Shown: positions 15,137 to 24,962, counted from the stretch's first letter. The stretch: DNA of 64,000 nt from Sphingopyxis sp. YF1 (GCF_022701295.1 NZ_CP033204.1:4120501-4184500); one strand, 5' to 3'. A program made the numbers and translations. The notes: generated from the letters alone by a model not told the origin.

Positions 15137-15922
15137 TTACCTCCCGGTCAATTGGCGATAGAGCGACACGATCTCCGACTTTGACAAGCTCGGATTGCCC
15201 GCCACGTTGAGCGCGACCCTGGTAAAGTTGAGCCGTTTCATTATTGGCTCCACCTCGCCTCGAATGAAATAGTGGGAAGACGGACTCCGCGTGAAGTCTC
15301 GGTGCACGCGGCCTGCTCGCGCACCGACGCGCTGTATCGCGAAGTCGGCTCGATCTGGCGTCGTAAAGCTAAAATCCCGGTGATGGATTGCGACATGTTG
15401 CAACTCTCGCAGCTCATCGCGACGCTCCCAGATCTGGAATATAGCCGGTACGTCGTACGGCTTGGACCTGAATAGGAACGCGTCACGCTGCACAGTCTCC
15501 TCGTGGATTAGATGGAAGTTACGATCGAGGCGATTTTCTATGGAAGCCTTCCGAAAGGTTCGCGGCAGTATCAGTGCGATGACACTCGCCTGCCATGCAG
15601 CATGGTTGAAGAAGCGTACTGCCATACTGGCACTCCGGCCGAACGGCGGATTGCCGACCACAGCCACCTCTCGTTCGCTGCGGATTTCAACAGATAGGAA
15701 ATCAGCTGTAACTATGCCAGGGAACTTTGGATCAACATCAAACGCCAAGCTCCCTTGGGGCATCAGCATGAAAAACGATCCCGTACCGGCGCTCGGCTCG
15801 ACTAGCTGGTATCGCTCTGGATCGCATAATTTCCGGAAAGATCGATAGAGTTTTTGTGCTACGTGTTGACGTGTGTAATACTGGTCAAGCAGTACATCAC
15901 TCGCTTCCATAAAATTTTTCAT
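15137..15922 (-). CDS. Orphan N6-adenine-type DNA methyltransferase
   Basis: A protein of about 261 residues with the S-adenosylmethionine-dependent methyltransferase fold. After DQYYTRQHVAQKL it has motif I LVEPSAGTGSFF (40-51), an acidic residue after the second strand (AFDVDPK) and the catalytic motif IV VVGNPPFG (88-95). NPPF/Y marks amino-methylation of adenine (or cytosine N4). I chose ATG 15922 with AAGGTG upstream; the frame is open to ATG 16087, but those codons are AT-rich and look like non-coding DNA. No restriction partner lies beside it, so it is an orphan enzyme that may protect the element or regulate it. Confidence 0.75.
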   Translation of the reverse strand: MKNFMEASDVLLDQYYTRQHVAQKLYRSFRKLCDPERYQLVEPSAGTGSFFMLMPQGSLAFDVDPKFPGIVTADFLSVEIRSEREVAVVGNPPFGRSASMAVRFFNHAAWQASVIALILPRTFRKASIENRLDRNFHLIHEETVQRDAFLFRSKPYDVPAIFQIWERRDELRELQHVAIHHRDFSFTTPDRADFAIQRVGARAGRVHRDFTRSPSSHYFIRGEVEPIMKRLNFTRVALNVAGNPSLSKSEIVSLYRQLTGR

Positions 15923-16327
15923 TTTTACACCTTCGAGACAAAATTCAATCTCGTCGGGCATTTGTATTTTGCCGACCCTAGGTTTTAGGATGGCCGGCAG
16001 GTTCTCCCAAGCTGATGAGTGATTTTTTTTCAGATATTCTATTTTTTGGCTATAGAAGACATAATATATATGGGCGTCATATTGCATTTAAGGTCGGCAG
16101 AAGGCCGGATTTGCGCGGGGGACATCGCGGCGGGGGTGCGTAGGCGAATGGATGCGCTTGCCTTTCGGGACAAGCAACAAGGCGCCGCTGATCTCGGTAC
16201 AATCGCCCGTTAAGCCACTTGCTGTTCAGGAGCCGGGCTAGCGGATGCGGGTCGAGCAAGTTCCTTCTGGGACGCTTCCGCTACGCGCCTCATATCGGAC
16301 GTTCGAAAGAGCGTCGGAACAGGTTGA

Positions 16328-16999
16328 AAGGGCAGCCCTTCAAGTGATCGCAATGTCCGCAACCGCCAGCGCACTCTGCTGTCGAACGCGACGCGGGCCC
16401 ATATGTCGGAGTTCGGGATCGTGGCGCCGGTGGCGCGCATTGGGCTCGCGCGCCTGCTGGCGATAGTCGCCGAAAAAGATGACGAGAGGATTCCGCGCGA
16501 TGGCATCTGCCTGGAGATGCTCGGAGCGCAGCTTACGGTCGTGAAGGAGCAGATCCTCGAGAACGACCGACTTATCCGAGCGAGTGCGCGCGATACAGAA
16601 GTCGGGCAGCGGCTGATGGAGATCCCAGGCGTAGGCCCGCTGCTTGCGCGCGCCTTCGTCGCCAGCGTCGCTGATCCGCAGGTATTCAAGACATGCCGTG
16701 ACCTTGCTGCATGGATCGGCCTCGTGCCACGACAGAACTCCAGCGGCGGGAAGGAGCGGCTCGGCGGCATATCGCGTGCGGGCAACCAGTATCTGCGCCA
16801 GATGGTCGTTGTTGGGGCGATGGCGGTAATCCGTCACGCAGAACGACGCGGTACCAAGCGGGTCTGGCTTATCGAGCTGATGAAGAGGCGTGCCACGAAG
16901 GTCGCGGCCGTCGCGCTCGCGAACAAGACCGCGCGCATGGTCTGGACAATGATGACGAGCGGCGAGCACTACCGCGAACCGCAGGTCGCGCACGCATAG
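16328..16999 (+). pseudogene. IS110-family transposase, N-terminally truncated
   Basis: Remnant of an IS110/IS1111-type insertion sequence. The retained part holds the transposase_20 (IS116/IS110/IS902) domain: LMEIPGVGPLLARAFVASVA, then FKTCRDLAAWIGLVPRQNSS, then GISRAGNQYLRQMVVVGA, and a C-terminal helical end. The upstream in-frame codons NVRNRQRTLLS and SNATRAHMSEFG still match the hinge of the family, but the N-terminal DEDD RuvC-like catalytic domain (about 150-200 residues) is missing, so the element cannot move itself. The frame opens after a stop at 16325. The 270 bases to the right may include the old element end; IS110 elements lack clear inverted repeats, so no boundary is visible. 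Confidence 0.8.
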
Positions 17000-17272
17000 G
17001 AGATCAGGCGCCGGGCAAGGCGTCGCCGAGGTTGGGAAGGGCAGACAGGAGCTGATGCACAAAGCCGGTTGAAATCGCCGGATCTGGAAAACCCATTTTG
17101 GCCGGTGCACTCCGAGTGCGAGCAATTGGTCGGGGCCCGATCCGCGCGAAAGTCATCATGGCCAGCGGCGCATGACAAGGCCGCATCATAGGCCGACACA
17201 TGGCTGCACCAACCAGCAACTGCATCATCCAGAAACCGCTTGCCAACGGAGGGCCGTCCACACACGGCCATC

Positions 17273-19243
17273 TCATGCCTTGGAAATTCCAGCCAAATTC
17301 TGATCAATGTGTGGCACTGTTAAGATGTTATGAAAAACGGCGACCCCCGCACTTTCGACGTGGCGCTCGCCGAGCATAAGCTCGCCTTCGACGCTTGATG
17401 GAACCGCCCGAGGATCCTTTGCATAATTGAAAGCGAAAATATGGTCGCCCGCCTGCCGAAGACGCAGCCCTTCTGGTAAATCGTGGGTGGTTAAGTCGGT
17501 GTTGCTGATGGCGCGAACAAGAAGCTCGTGCACGAGATTCTGAGTCGGCCAAGCGCCAAGATAGCGGATACCGCCCGCGCGCCAGCTGGCAATCGTGCCA
17601 TCCCCAGCGATCAGCTCGGGCTCGGCGTCGGTTTCCAAATGTTCCAACCATTGCGTGATTTGCCAGTCGTCGCCGCAATGCTCCAATCCGGGGCGTAGGC
17701 TCTCGACCCGCGCGACCTTGCCCGGGAACAATGGGCCGGGCGGCAGTCCATTGGGAATGGCGAAATCATTATCACGACTGCCCGAACGAGGCCCGATCAC
17801 GACCTGACCCTTGAATTGCTCCAGATTACGCAGCAGTATCTCAGGCACGATCGGCAAACACGGGACGACACACAGCGCATAGCCGTCGAGCGATGCGGAA
17901 GGATGGACGATATCAACGTTCAGCCCCATTCGGCGAAGCCCCGAGTAAAAGTTGAATGCTGCCCATAGCGCTGATAGGCCTGCGCCTTGCGGCTGGATGC
18001 TCGTCACCCAATCGGCATCATATGAAAATATCAGAGCAACTTGGCGGGGCGCCGAGCCCAACGGGCCGAGTTCACGAATCTCGTTCGCAACCTGCGCGAC
18101 CTCGCCTAGCGCCGGCGCGGGTCCATCGTCGGGTCGAAGCAGGCCGGCGTGCAATTGTTCTTGCCCGAACGGCGCTTGTCGCCAGCGAAAATAGCTGACC
18201 AATTCAGCGCCATGGGCCATCGCTTCCAAGGTCCAAAGTCGGACCATCCCGGCCATGGGCGCTGGATTATGCCGCGCCCAGTTTACTGGTCCCGGCTGCT
18301 GCTCCAAGACCCACCACCGGCCATTCGCCGCACATCCGCGATACAGATCATGATGAAAAGCTGCGATGTCGGGGTGGCCCTGGCGTGCGTAAGCAAGCTT
18401 ATCTGCATCCGAAAAGCGGAAAGACTCAAGAAAGCCGAGCGGGTAGCTGTCCCATCCGACCGCGTCGAGATCGGCCGCAACGTCATGATGGTCGAACTCG
18501 GTGAAGAAGCCCATGAAATTATGGACGACGTCGCGTTCCGGCGACAATTCGCGCAAGATATCGACCTGCGCCCGGTTGAACGTCGCCACTTCATCCGACG
18601 CAAAGCGGCGGAATGCCAGCCAATGAGCCGGGTTTGCCTCGGTGACCGTCAGATTGGGCAGGTCTATTTCGTCGAAAGCACGATACTCCATGCTCCAGAA
18701 GACATTGCCCCAAGCCAAATTGAGCGCGCCTATTTCGTTATAACGGGCTGCCAGCCAGCGCCGGAATCCGTCCCTTGCGGCGTCGGAAAAGCTCAGCACC
18801 GTGTCATGACAGCCATATTCATTGTCGGTCTGCCAAGCGACGATGGCGGGATGGCGACCGTATCGCTGCGCAACCGCGCGCGTGATACGCGCCGCCTCGG
18901 CGCGGTAGCCTGCATGGCTGAAACAATAGTGGCGCCGCGATCCGAATTTGCGGGGCCTTCCGTCGCGGTCTACCGCCAGCATATCGGGCATTCGATCGAT
19001 CAGCCATTTGGGCGGCGTCGCCGTCGGTGTGCCGAGGATGACACCCAATCCCGCGTCGTGAAGCGTTTCGATGGCGCGATCGAGCCAAGCCCAGTCAAAT
19101 CGTCCCGGTTCTGGCTCGATCCGCGACCAGGCGAATTCGCCGATGCGCACATGCGAAAGGCCGGTTTCGACCATTCGGCGCGCATCTTTCGCCCACTGTT
19201 CTTCCGGCCAGTGCTCGGGATAATAGCATACGCCGAGCCGCAT
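17273..19243 (-). CDS. Beta-galactosidase, glycoside hydrolase family 42
   Basis: Hydrolyses terminal beta-galactosides. The protein begins MRLGVCYYPEHWPEEQW, the classic GH42 N-terminus, and has the TIM barrel with acid/base Glu142 in WQTDNEYG and nucleophile Glu314 in VLEQQPGPVNW, followed by the trimerisation and C-terminal beta domains. At 656 residues it is full length. I chose ATG 19243; upstream in-frame codons extend to 19339 but are not family-like. No signal peptide, so it acts in the cytoplasm on imported oligosaccharides. It diverges from a TetR gene. The gal genes at 29.8-35.3 kb would use the galactose it releases. Confidence 0.9.
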   Translation of the reverse strand: MRLGVCYYPEHWPEEQWAKDARRMVETGLSHVRIGEFAWSRIEPEPGRFDWAWLDRAIETLHDAGLGVILGTPTATPPKWLIDRMPDMLAVDRDGRPRKFGSRRHYCFSHAGYRAEAARITRAVAQRYGRHPAIVAWQTDNEYGCHDTVLSFSDAARDGFRRWLAARYNEIGALNLAWGNVFWSMEYRAFDEIDLPNLTVTEANPAHWLAFRRFASDEVATFNRAQVDILRELSPERDVVHNFMGFFTEFDHHDVAADLDAVGWDSYPLGFLESFRFSDADKLAYARQGHPDIAAFHHDLYRGCAANGRWWVLEQQPGPVNWARHNPAPMAGMVRLWTLEAMAHGAELVSYFRWRQAPFGQEQLHAGLLRPDDGPAPALGEVAQVANEIRELGPLGSAPRQVALIFSYDADWVTSIQPQGAGLSALWAAFNFYSGLRRMGLNVDIVHPSASLDGYALCVVPCLPIVPEILLRNLEQFKGQVVIGPRSGSRDNDFAIPNGLPPGPLFPGKVARVESLRPGLEHCGDDWQITQWLEHLETDAEPELIAGDGTIASWRAGGIRYLGAWPTQNLVHELLVRAISNTDLTTHDLPEGLRLRQAGDHIFAFNYAKDPRAVPSSVEGELMLGERHVESAGVAVFHNILTVPHIDQNLAGISKA

Positions 19244-19393
19244 GCGCTGGTGCGGACAAATCGCCGTTGGACTGCTGATTTTCAATTTTCTTGCTCTTCC
19301 GATGCCGACTGGCCAAAAGTCTATTGGCGAAACATCCAATTAAATCCGCGCACCGGCGTATTTCCGTGAACGGTTCGATCGAGGTACGTCGAC

Positions 19394-20056
19394 GTGACTG
19401 ATGCTCTTAAAAGACCGGCCAAAATATCGCGAAAACGCGTTCGTCTGGCGCCGCAAGAACGGCAGTCGCTTATCCTCGATCACACCGCAGAGATCGTCGC
19501 CCGCGACGGCGTTTCGACGCTGTCGATGGACAGCATCAGCCGGCAGGCGGGTATCAGCAAGTCGCTGGTCTATAATTATTTCCCCAACGTCACCGATCTT
19601 TTGCGGCAGTTGCTGCAACGCGAATGGCGGCGACTGCGTCGGCTGCAAGCCGAGGCTGCCGAAAAGGCGGAAACCTTTGAGGGGTTGGTACGAGCGGTGA
19701 CGCATGTGTACCTCAAATATATCGATGAGCGCGGGCTCTTGATCGAGCGCCTGCAAGCTGAACCTTCCGTCTCCGCTATTCATGATCCGACCGAATTCGG
19801 CCGCGACAGCGCCGTCGATTATCTCGCCGACATTGTCGCCGACCATTTCGGTCTGCCGACCGACATCGCTAAGGCGGCGACCGATATCAGCTTTGGTTTG
19901 CCAGCGGCAGCGGGGGCGTATCTGTTGCAGCGGAAAATGAGCCGCAAGGAGCTGGAAGATCTGACGGTGACGATGATCCTTGGAACCTTGAACGAGCTCA
20001 AGCGCGATTACACGAGCCGGCGGCAGCCGATCCGGCGGCGCCGACCGCAGTTCTGA
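19394..20056 (+). CDS. TetR family transcriptional regulator
   Basis: A 220-residue TetR protein starting at GTG 19394 with GAGG eight bases upstream. The DNA-binding region (about 22-70) shows ILDHTAEIVARDGVSTLSMD and ISKSLVYNYFPNVTDLLRQL; the rest is the ligand-binding domain. It diverges from the GH42 gene and converges on the leftward catabolic cluster ending at 20062, only five bases away. It is the only regulator beside either unit, so it may sense a compound handled by both. A short dyad GAACGGTTC near 19370 is a possible operator (weak). Confidence 0.8.
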   Translation: MTDALKRPAKISRKRVRLAPQERQSLILDHTAEIVARDGVSTLSMDSISRQAGISKSLVYNYFPNVTDLLRQLLQREWRRLRRLQAEAAEKAETFEGLVRAVTHVYLKYIDERGLLIERLQAEPSVSAIHDPTEFGRDSAVDYLADIVADHFGLPTDIAKAATDISFGLPAAAGAYLLQRKMSRKELEDLTVTMILGTLNELKRDYTSRRQPIRRRRPQF

Positions 20057-20061
20057 TCCTG

Positions 20062-20805
20062 TCATGCGGCGGCCATAAGCAGTTCCGGTGTGTTCACTTG
20101 CGGCGTTTCGCCGCTCGCACGCGTGGGACGCAGACCAAATTCGGCCTGGATGGCCTCCAGCGGCTGATCTAGCCGATCTTCAAAGCGGATAAACTGAATG
20201 CTTCGCGCAGACCGGCCGTGGCCCCAGCCGTCGGTAATCGCATCCATGGCCGGCTTGATTAGATGGGGATCAACCAGTGCCATATGGCCGGTCACGACGG
20301 CAATCCACATCGCCGCATAAGGAAAATCCATTTGCGCGAGTTGAAAAGCCTGAAGCGCGAGTTCGCCCAGCGGCGTCGCTGGGTATCCCGTCAGTACGTG
20401 ATGAAGATCATGCGTCTGAAACCCGCGTAAAACCTTGTAGGCTAGCGCATCAGGCATTCGGTCGATCTTTCCGCTGGTGCGCAGCTCATCGTGCCGTGCG
20501 CGATACCCCGCTGCCAACTGTTCGACCAGATCGTTCTCAACCATGAATGCGCGATACGCGTGACCGAGCGTGCCGGGCTGGCAGTCATCCAACGCCGCGA
20601 GGCGGAAGGCGGGCGCCAGCCATGCCTCCCGTGCCAAAGGTCCGTGCTCCGGATGATCCAGAATGGCGGCTTCATATTTGGCGATGGCGTCCGCCGGTGC
20701 GGTTTCCCACCATTCGTTGTAGAGCCAGTCGATGCCATGGCTGTAGAAATTGTCGATGCTTTTGAGAAATTTCTCACCAAAACCGCGCTCGATGGGGGTG
20801 ATCAT
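20062..20805 (-). CDS. Coq4-family protein in a catabolic cluster
   Basis: A 247-residue protein of the Coq4 family (ubiquinone biosynthesis protein 4 in eukaryotes). It carries the family zinc motif HDXXHX11E exactly: HDLHH at 132-136 and Glu148. WLYNEWW near the N-terminus and DGWGHGRSARSI near the C-terminus also fit. Eukaryotic Coq4 is linked to oxidative decarboxylation of the quinone ring. Here the gene is the last of a leftward cluster with SDRs, hydrolases and a VOC protein, so it more likely acts on the cluster's substrate than in ubiquinone synthesis (inference). It follows the SDR gene by 26 bases. Confidence 0.78.
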   Translation of the reverse strand: MITPIERGFGEKFLKSIDNFYSHGIDWLYNEWWETAPADAIAKYEAAILDHPEHGPLAREAWLAPAFRLAALDDCQPGTLGHAYRAFMVENDLVEQLAAGYRARHDELRTSGKIDRMPDALAYKVLRGFQTHDLHHVLTGYPATPLGELALQAFQLAQMDFPYAAMWIAVVTGHMALVDPHLIKPAMDAITDGWGHGRSARSIQFIRFEDRLDQPLEAIQAEFGLRPTRASGETPQVNTPELLMAAA

Positions 20806-20831
20806 TAAGGGTCTCCTGAAATTGGGGCGTG

Positions 20832-21596
20832 CTATTTGGCGAGCGTTCCACCATCGACAGGCACCAGCGCGCCGGTCATGAAAGCTGCGGCATCGCTCAC
20901 CAGAAAGGCCAGAACGTCGGCAATTTCTTCGGGCGTTCCATAGCGACCCATTGGCGTGCCCTGCGCCAGTTGCGGTCGCGCCGCTTCAGGGTCGCTCGGC
21001 GACAAGCGGCGTTCAAGCTGGAACATCATTTCGGTCGCGGTCGGGCTGGGGCAGAGGGCAAGCACCCTTACCCCGTCGGGCGCAAGGGCAATCGCGGCTG
21101 ACTTCGTCATGCCGTTCACCGCGAACTTGCTGGCGGTATAGCCGAAGATGTTGCCGCTGCCGCCGAACCCCGACACCGAAGATGTATTGACGATCACCCC
21201 GCTGCGCTGCGTCTGCATGCAGCGCCCGACATATTTGATGCCAAGATACACGCCGCGAACATTGATCGCCATAATCCGGTCGAATTCATCTTCGGGATAA
21301 TCGATGGCGTTGGCGATAGCGCCCGAAATGCCCGCGTTGTTGAAGAGGATATCGACCTTGTCGCCCAAGGTAAGGGCAAGATCGATCGCACCTTGCCAAT
21401 CGGAGGTCTTGACGACGTCTCCGGAAAACGCTGCGACCCGGCCCGCAGATAAGGCAGCGGAATAGTCGGCGTCCGGACGGTCGAACGCAACGACACTTGC
21501 GCCCCCCGCGCAGAGCCTTTGGACCGCGGCAAGTCCAATGCCGCGCGCCGCACCGGTGACGATGGCAACACGGCCCGCCAGCGATTGTTCGATCAT
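20832..21596 (-). CDS. Short-chain dehydrogenase/reductase
   Basis: A 254-residue classical SDR, NAD(P)-dependent oxidoreductase of an alcohol or ketone. The cofactor motif TGAARGIG is at 14-21, NNAG at 86-89, catalytic Ser139/140 in NTSSVSG, and Tyr153/Lys157 in YTASK. Asp39 in VVAFDRP suggests a preference for NAD. Its ATG overlaps the stop of the upstream hydrolase by four bases (ATGA), which indicates co-translation. The substrate cannot be read from sequence. Confidence 0.85.
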   Translation of the reverse strand: MIEQSLAGRVAIVTGAARGIGLAAVQRLCAGGASVVAFDRPDADYSAALSAGRVAAFSGDVVKTSDWQGAIDLALTLGDKVDILFNNAGISGAIANAIDYPEDEFDRIMAINVRGVYLGIKYVGRCMQTQRSGVIVNTSSVSGFGGSGNIFGYTASKFAVNGMTKSAAIALAPDGVRVLALCPSPTATEMMFQLERRLSPSDPEAARPQLAQGTPMGRYGTPEEIADVLAFLVSDAAAFMTGALVPVDGGTLAK

Positions 21597-22540
21597 GATA
21601 GTTCAACCTTTTCGTCTGGAAGCAGGGGGTGCTGCGCTACAAATGCGGTGATGAGCTGCGCGCAGCGCGCGGGTGCATCGCGGTGCGGCACATGGCCGGC
21701 ATCGGCGAGCCGTTCCAACCGAGCATCACGACACGCTTGGGCGGCGGCCTCGGCCATGGCTGGTACAAACACCGTGTCCTGATCGCCCCACAGAATCAAA
21801 GCGGGGGTCTCGATAAGAGGGGCTAGCACCGAAGCGGGCAAGGGGGCGCAGGCATCGACGGCAGGCACGTCAAAGGGCGCGGCGCGGTACCACGCCAGCA
21901 TCGCCTGCCATACGCCTGACCCGGTCCACGCCTCGCGATAGGCCTCCAAATCGGCTTCGTCGATCTGACCGGCTTGCCGCGGCGCGCTCAAAAAACGATC
22001 GAGAAGGGCTTCGACATTAGCCTCTTTGAATACGGCGTCAGCCTCGGTGGACCGTAGGAAGCGAATATATTGGGACGCCAGACGCTGGTCTGCGTCATGC
22101 CATATCAGGTGCTGGAATACCGCCGGCGGAGCGGCGTTGAGTGCAATAAGTCCCGCGACACGCGCAGGATGGCGCTCCTCAACCGCGAAAGCCAGAACGC
22201 CGCCCCAATCATGGCCGCATATATAGGCGCGGGGGATGTCGAGCGCGTCCAGAAGCGCAACAACATCGCCGACCAGAAGATCGAGCCGGTAATCGGCGAC
22301 GGATCCGGGGCGAGAGGTTCTACCATAGCCTCGCAGATCGGGTGCGATCAGACGAAATGTGGGCGCCATGCGATCGGCCAACGGGCGCCACGCCGCGGCA
22401 TGGTCGGGAAAACCGTGGAGAAGCAGCATGGGTGGCCCGCTGCCCTGCTCTAGATAATGCATGTCGAGGCCGCCGACGGGAATGGTTCGGCTTTCTCGCT
22501 TTGCCAACGTGACACCGCGGGGCATATCCGTACCGGTCAT
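21593..22540 (-). CDS. Alpha/beta hydrolase, Asp-nucleophile type (epoxide hydrolase-like)
   Basis: A 315-residue alpha/beta-fold hydrolase. HGFPDHAAAW (42-51) supplies the oxyanion loop, GHDWGG (109-114) the nucleophile, which is Asp111 rather than Ser, then LILWGDQDTVF for the acid and DAGHVPHRD for the catalytic His. An Asp nucleophile with HGFP is the pattern of epoxide hydrolases and haloalkane dehalogenases; which of these it is cannot be decided. It overlaps its neighbours by four bases on both sides (VOC gene upstream, SDR gene downstream), so it belongs to a tightly coupled operon. Confidence 0.82.
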   Translation of the reverse strand: MTGTDMPRGVTLAKRESRTIPVGGLDMHYLEQGSGPPMLLLHGFPDHAAAWRPLADRMAPTFRLIAPDLRGYGRTSRPGSVADYRLDLLVGDVVALLDALDIPRAYICGHDWGGVLAFAVEERHPARVAGLIALNAAPPAVFQHLIWHDADQRLASQYIRFLRSTEADAVFKEANVEALLDRFLSAPRQAGQIDEADLEAYREAWTGSGVWQAMLAWYRAAPFDVPAVDACAPLPASVLAPLIETPALILWGDQDTVFVPAMAEAAAQACRDARLERLADAGHVPHRDAPARCAQLITAFVAQHPLLPDEKVELS

Positions 22541-23511
22541 GCCGCCGCGCCGGCGGCTACGCTTCGATAAGCAGTCCGGGCCGTATCGATGAGCTGACCA
22601 TCGGGTTTCGCCAACATGGCGCCAACGGTCACCCCGGCACTTGGTCCCGGTTGAAGCAACTCAAAAATATTGCCGTCGGGGTCGCGGCCGAAAGCGACCC
22701 GCGCAACGCCGAACTTCATCGGGGCGCCGTGCATTTCGACACCCGCCGCCGCTAACCGCGCGTAGTCGGCGTCGATGTCATCACTCTCGAAGCAAAGGTG
22801 ATTCCAGCCTATTTCGGCGGCATTCCGCCGTGCTACGGAGATTGTCGCGGGCTGCCGATATTGCCAGAACTCAAGCTCTGCATTGGCGAGACGGAGCCAC
22901 GCTCCGTCGAATTGTACGTCCGCGATGCCGGCAACGATGTCGAATTTGCGGTCGGGACCGAAGCTGCCGCGCTGATGGACATCGATTCCTGTCAGCATTG
23001 CGTAAAATCCGCTGAGGCGTTCGATGTCGGGCGTCACCAGCGCGGTGTGAGCGAACCAGGACCGCGTTGCTGCCGGCGGTGCCCAAGGAGTTCCCTCCAA
23101 TTCGAGCAAATTGCCCTCGGGATCGCGGATATAGGCGTAGCTGTTTCCCGTCCCCAAGCCTGCTGGCCGTGCGTGCGCGCTGGCACCGGAGGCGCACATT
23201 GCGTCGAAGAGGGCGTCGGATATGCCGGTTTGAAGGCAGATATGTCTTATGCCCGCTGTATAGACTTCGCGCTCGCCAAAATCGCCGTCCCATTCTGCCG
23301 AGAACTGAAAAATTTCGAGACAACCCAGCGCCCCTTGCAAAAATGCCCCGCGGGCACCGGCATTGGGCAATTGCAACATTGTGCGATTGGCGTCGCTGTC
23401 GGCAATTTCGAAGCGGTAAAGGAGCGTAAAGCTGCGCTCCCGGGTATAAAATGCGATCGCTGCGTCGAGATCACGGACCGACAGCCCGGTGTGGTGAATA
23501 CCAGTGATCAT
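22537..23511 (-). CDS. Two-domain VOC (glyoxalase/extradiol dioxygenase-fold) protein
   Basis: About 324 residues with two vicinal-oxygen-chelate modules. Module one starts ITGIHHTGLSVRDLDAAIAF and ends NLLELEG; module two starts WFAHTALVTPDIERLSGFY and ends NIFELLQPG. The His and Glu ligands expected at each module's metal site are present. VOC proteins include ring-cleavage dioxygenases, isomerases and epimerases; the exact reaction is unknown. I chose ATG 23511, one base after the transporter's stop; codons upstream overlap the transporter. Its end overlaps the hydrolase start by four bases. Confidence 0.8.
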   Translation of the reverse strand: MITGIHHTGLSVRDLDAAIAFYTRERSFTLLYRFEIADSDANRTMLQLPNAGARGAFLQGALGCLEIFQFSAEWDGDFGEREVYTAGIRHICLQTGISDALFDAMCASGASAHARPAGLGTGNSYAYIRDPEGNLLELEGTPWAPPAATRSWFAHTALVTPDIERLSGFYAMLTGIDVHQRGSFGPDRKFDIVAGIADVQFDGAWLRLANAELEFWQYRQPATISVARRNAAEIGWNHLCFESDDIDADYARLAAAGVEMHGAPMKFGVARVAFGRDPDGNIFELLQPGPSAGVTVGAMLAKPDGQLIDTARTAYRSVAAGAAA

Positions 23512-23512
23512 G

Positions 23513-24874
23513 TCAGGACTCTCCCTTGCCCACGGTGGCAAGTCGCGCATCGATCTCGCCGCGAATGGCGCGGTGGCGTTCCGCCGTCAGGCTGTATCGC
23601 CAAGACAAGGCTGCCGCGATGAGCACGAGAACACAAGGGATGAAACTGTAGCTGATGGTCAGCATGAACAATGGTTGTGCGCGCGTCTCGCCCGCTGAGG
23701 TATAGCCCACGGCGCCGAGGATCAGCAGGGGAAGCCCGGCTCCAAGCGCATAGCCCATCTTTTGCACCATCGCGATGGCGGCAAAAAACAGTCCTTGCTG
23801 ACGGTCGAGGGACTCGGCGGTATCGATATCGACGGTGTCGGCAACCATCGCGTTGGGCAGTATTAGCACGCCGCCGTAACAGGTCCCCTTCAGCAAGAAG
23901 AGGGCAGTAAAGATCGCCGTGCCGCCGACGGGCACAAAAAACATCAGGGCATTCGTGATTGCCACGATCACGAATGCCACCGTCAAAGCGCGATGCTTTT
24001 CGACGCGTTTGGCTAGCCATACCCAAAACGGAACCAGCGCCAGCGCGGTCAGGAAATAGAGAAAATAGATGATACCGATGTTGCTGACGCCAACGACATC
24101 ACGAGCGAAAAAGATCGTGATCGTCTGCCGGAATACCTCGCCAATCGTGGCGATCAGCACCACGGTCGTAACCAGCAGAAAGGCGCGGTTCGACCCCAGC
24201 ATGCGGAGCGCGCTGCGGAGATCGAAAGGCACCTTGCGGATCGGTGCGGCAGGTTCGGGAACCAGAAAAAATGCGATAGCCGCACAGACCGGAAGCGCGA
24301 TGAAAATGAATGTGCTGATAGTGGCCATGACATCCGCACTTGTCGCGCCCGGCTGCAACAGCACATACGCCGGAATCAACGTCGATATGATCAGGCCGAG
24401 AATGCTGAAAAATTGCGAAACCGAGCTGATGCGTGTTCTGAGGTCATAGTCCGACGAGAGCTCCGCCGCCCAGGCATTATAGGGCAGCTGGATCAGGGTG
24501 AAGCCGAAATAGACGAGCGATACCGCCAGCAGGAAATAAAGGATATCGACCCCCGGGGTGGGCCGAAACAGCATATAGACCCCGGCCAGCATGGTGACTG
24601 TGCCAAAGAGCAACCACACCCGCCGACGGCCGATGCTGGGGCGCCAGCGATCCGACAAGATGCCGATGATCGGGTCGGTCACAAAGTCGGAGAGTCTTGC
24701 AATGATCAGGGCGACGCCAATCATCTGCAAGCTCAGGTTGAGCTGGCCGGAATAAAGCGGGGCCAGATAAATAGCGATCGGCAGACCGATCGTGCCGAGC
24801 GGTAGTTGCACCGAACCAAAGGCGACAATTCTCCAGAACCCAATGGCGGGATCAATGGCTGCGGATCGGGTCAC
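23513..24874 (-). CDS. GPH-family MFS transporter (sugar/glycoside:cation symporter)
   Basis: A 453-residue membrane protein with about twelve helices. The early stretch LSDFVTDPIIGILSDRWRPS with GRRRVWLLFG is the hallmark of the glycoside-pentoside-hexuronide:cation symporter (MelB/LacS) family. The middle loop (LVPEPAAPIRKVPFDLRSAL) and the RVEKHRALTVAF segment also fit. It should import a small glycoside or related solute across the inner membrane after uptake by the TonB-dependent receptor of the same cluster. Located between an SDR and the VOC gene on the same strand. Confidence 0.85.
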   Translation of the reverse strand: MTRSAAIDPAIGFWRIVAFGSVQLPLGTIGLPIAIYLAPLYSGQLNLSLQMIGVALIIARLSDFVTDPIIGILSDRWRPSIGRRRVWLLFGTVTMLAGVYMLFRPTPGVDILYFLLAVSLVYFGFTLIQLPYNAWAAELSSDYDLRTRISSVSQFFSILGLIISTLIPAYVLLQPGATSADVMATISTFIFIALPVCAAIAFFLVPEPAAPIRKVPFDLRSALRMLGSNRAFLLVTTVVLIATIGEVFRQTITIFFARDVVGVSNIGIIYFLYFLTALALVPFWVWLAKRVEKHRALTVAFVIVAITNALMFFVPVGGTAIFTALFLLKGTCYGGVLILPNAMVADTVDIDTAESLDRQQGLFFAAIAMVQKMGYALGAGLPLLILGAVGYTSAGETRAQPLFMLTISYSFIPCVLVLIAAALSWRYSLTAERHRAIRGEIDARLATVGKGES

Positions 24875-24962
24875 GCGCGCAGCGCCTTACACGCGCGGCG
24901 CATGTGAATTATGCATATCATTCGAGCCAGTGGCACTGGTCTCTCTCCTTTTACCAACCGCC

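Noticed and set aside
15923..16087. N-terminal 55-codon extension of the methyltransferase
   Set aside because: The codons are AT-rich with Lys/Tyr/Asn bias, there is no ribosome binding site at 16087, and the domain is complete from 15922.
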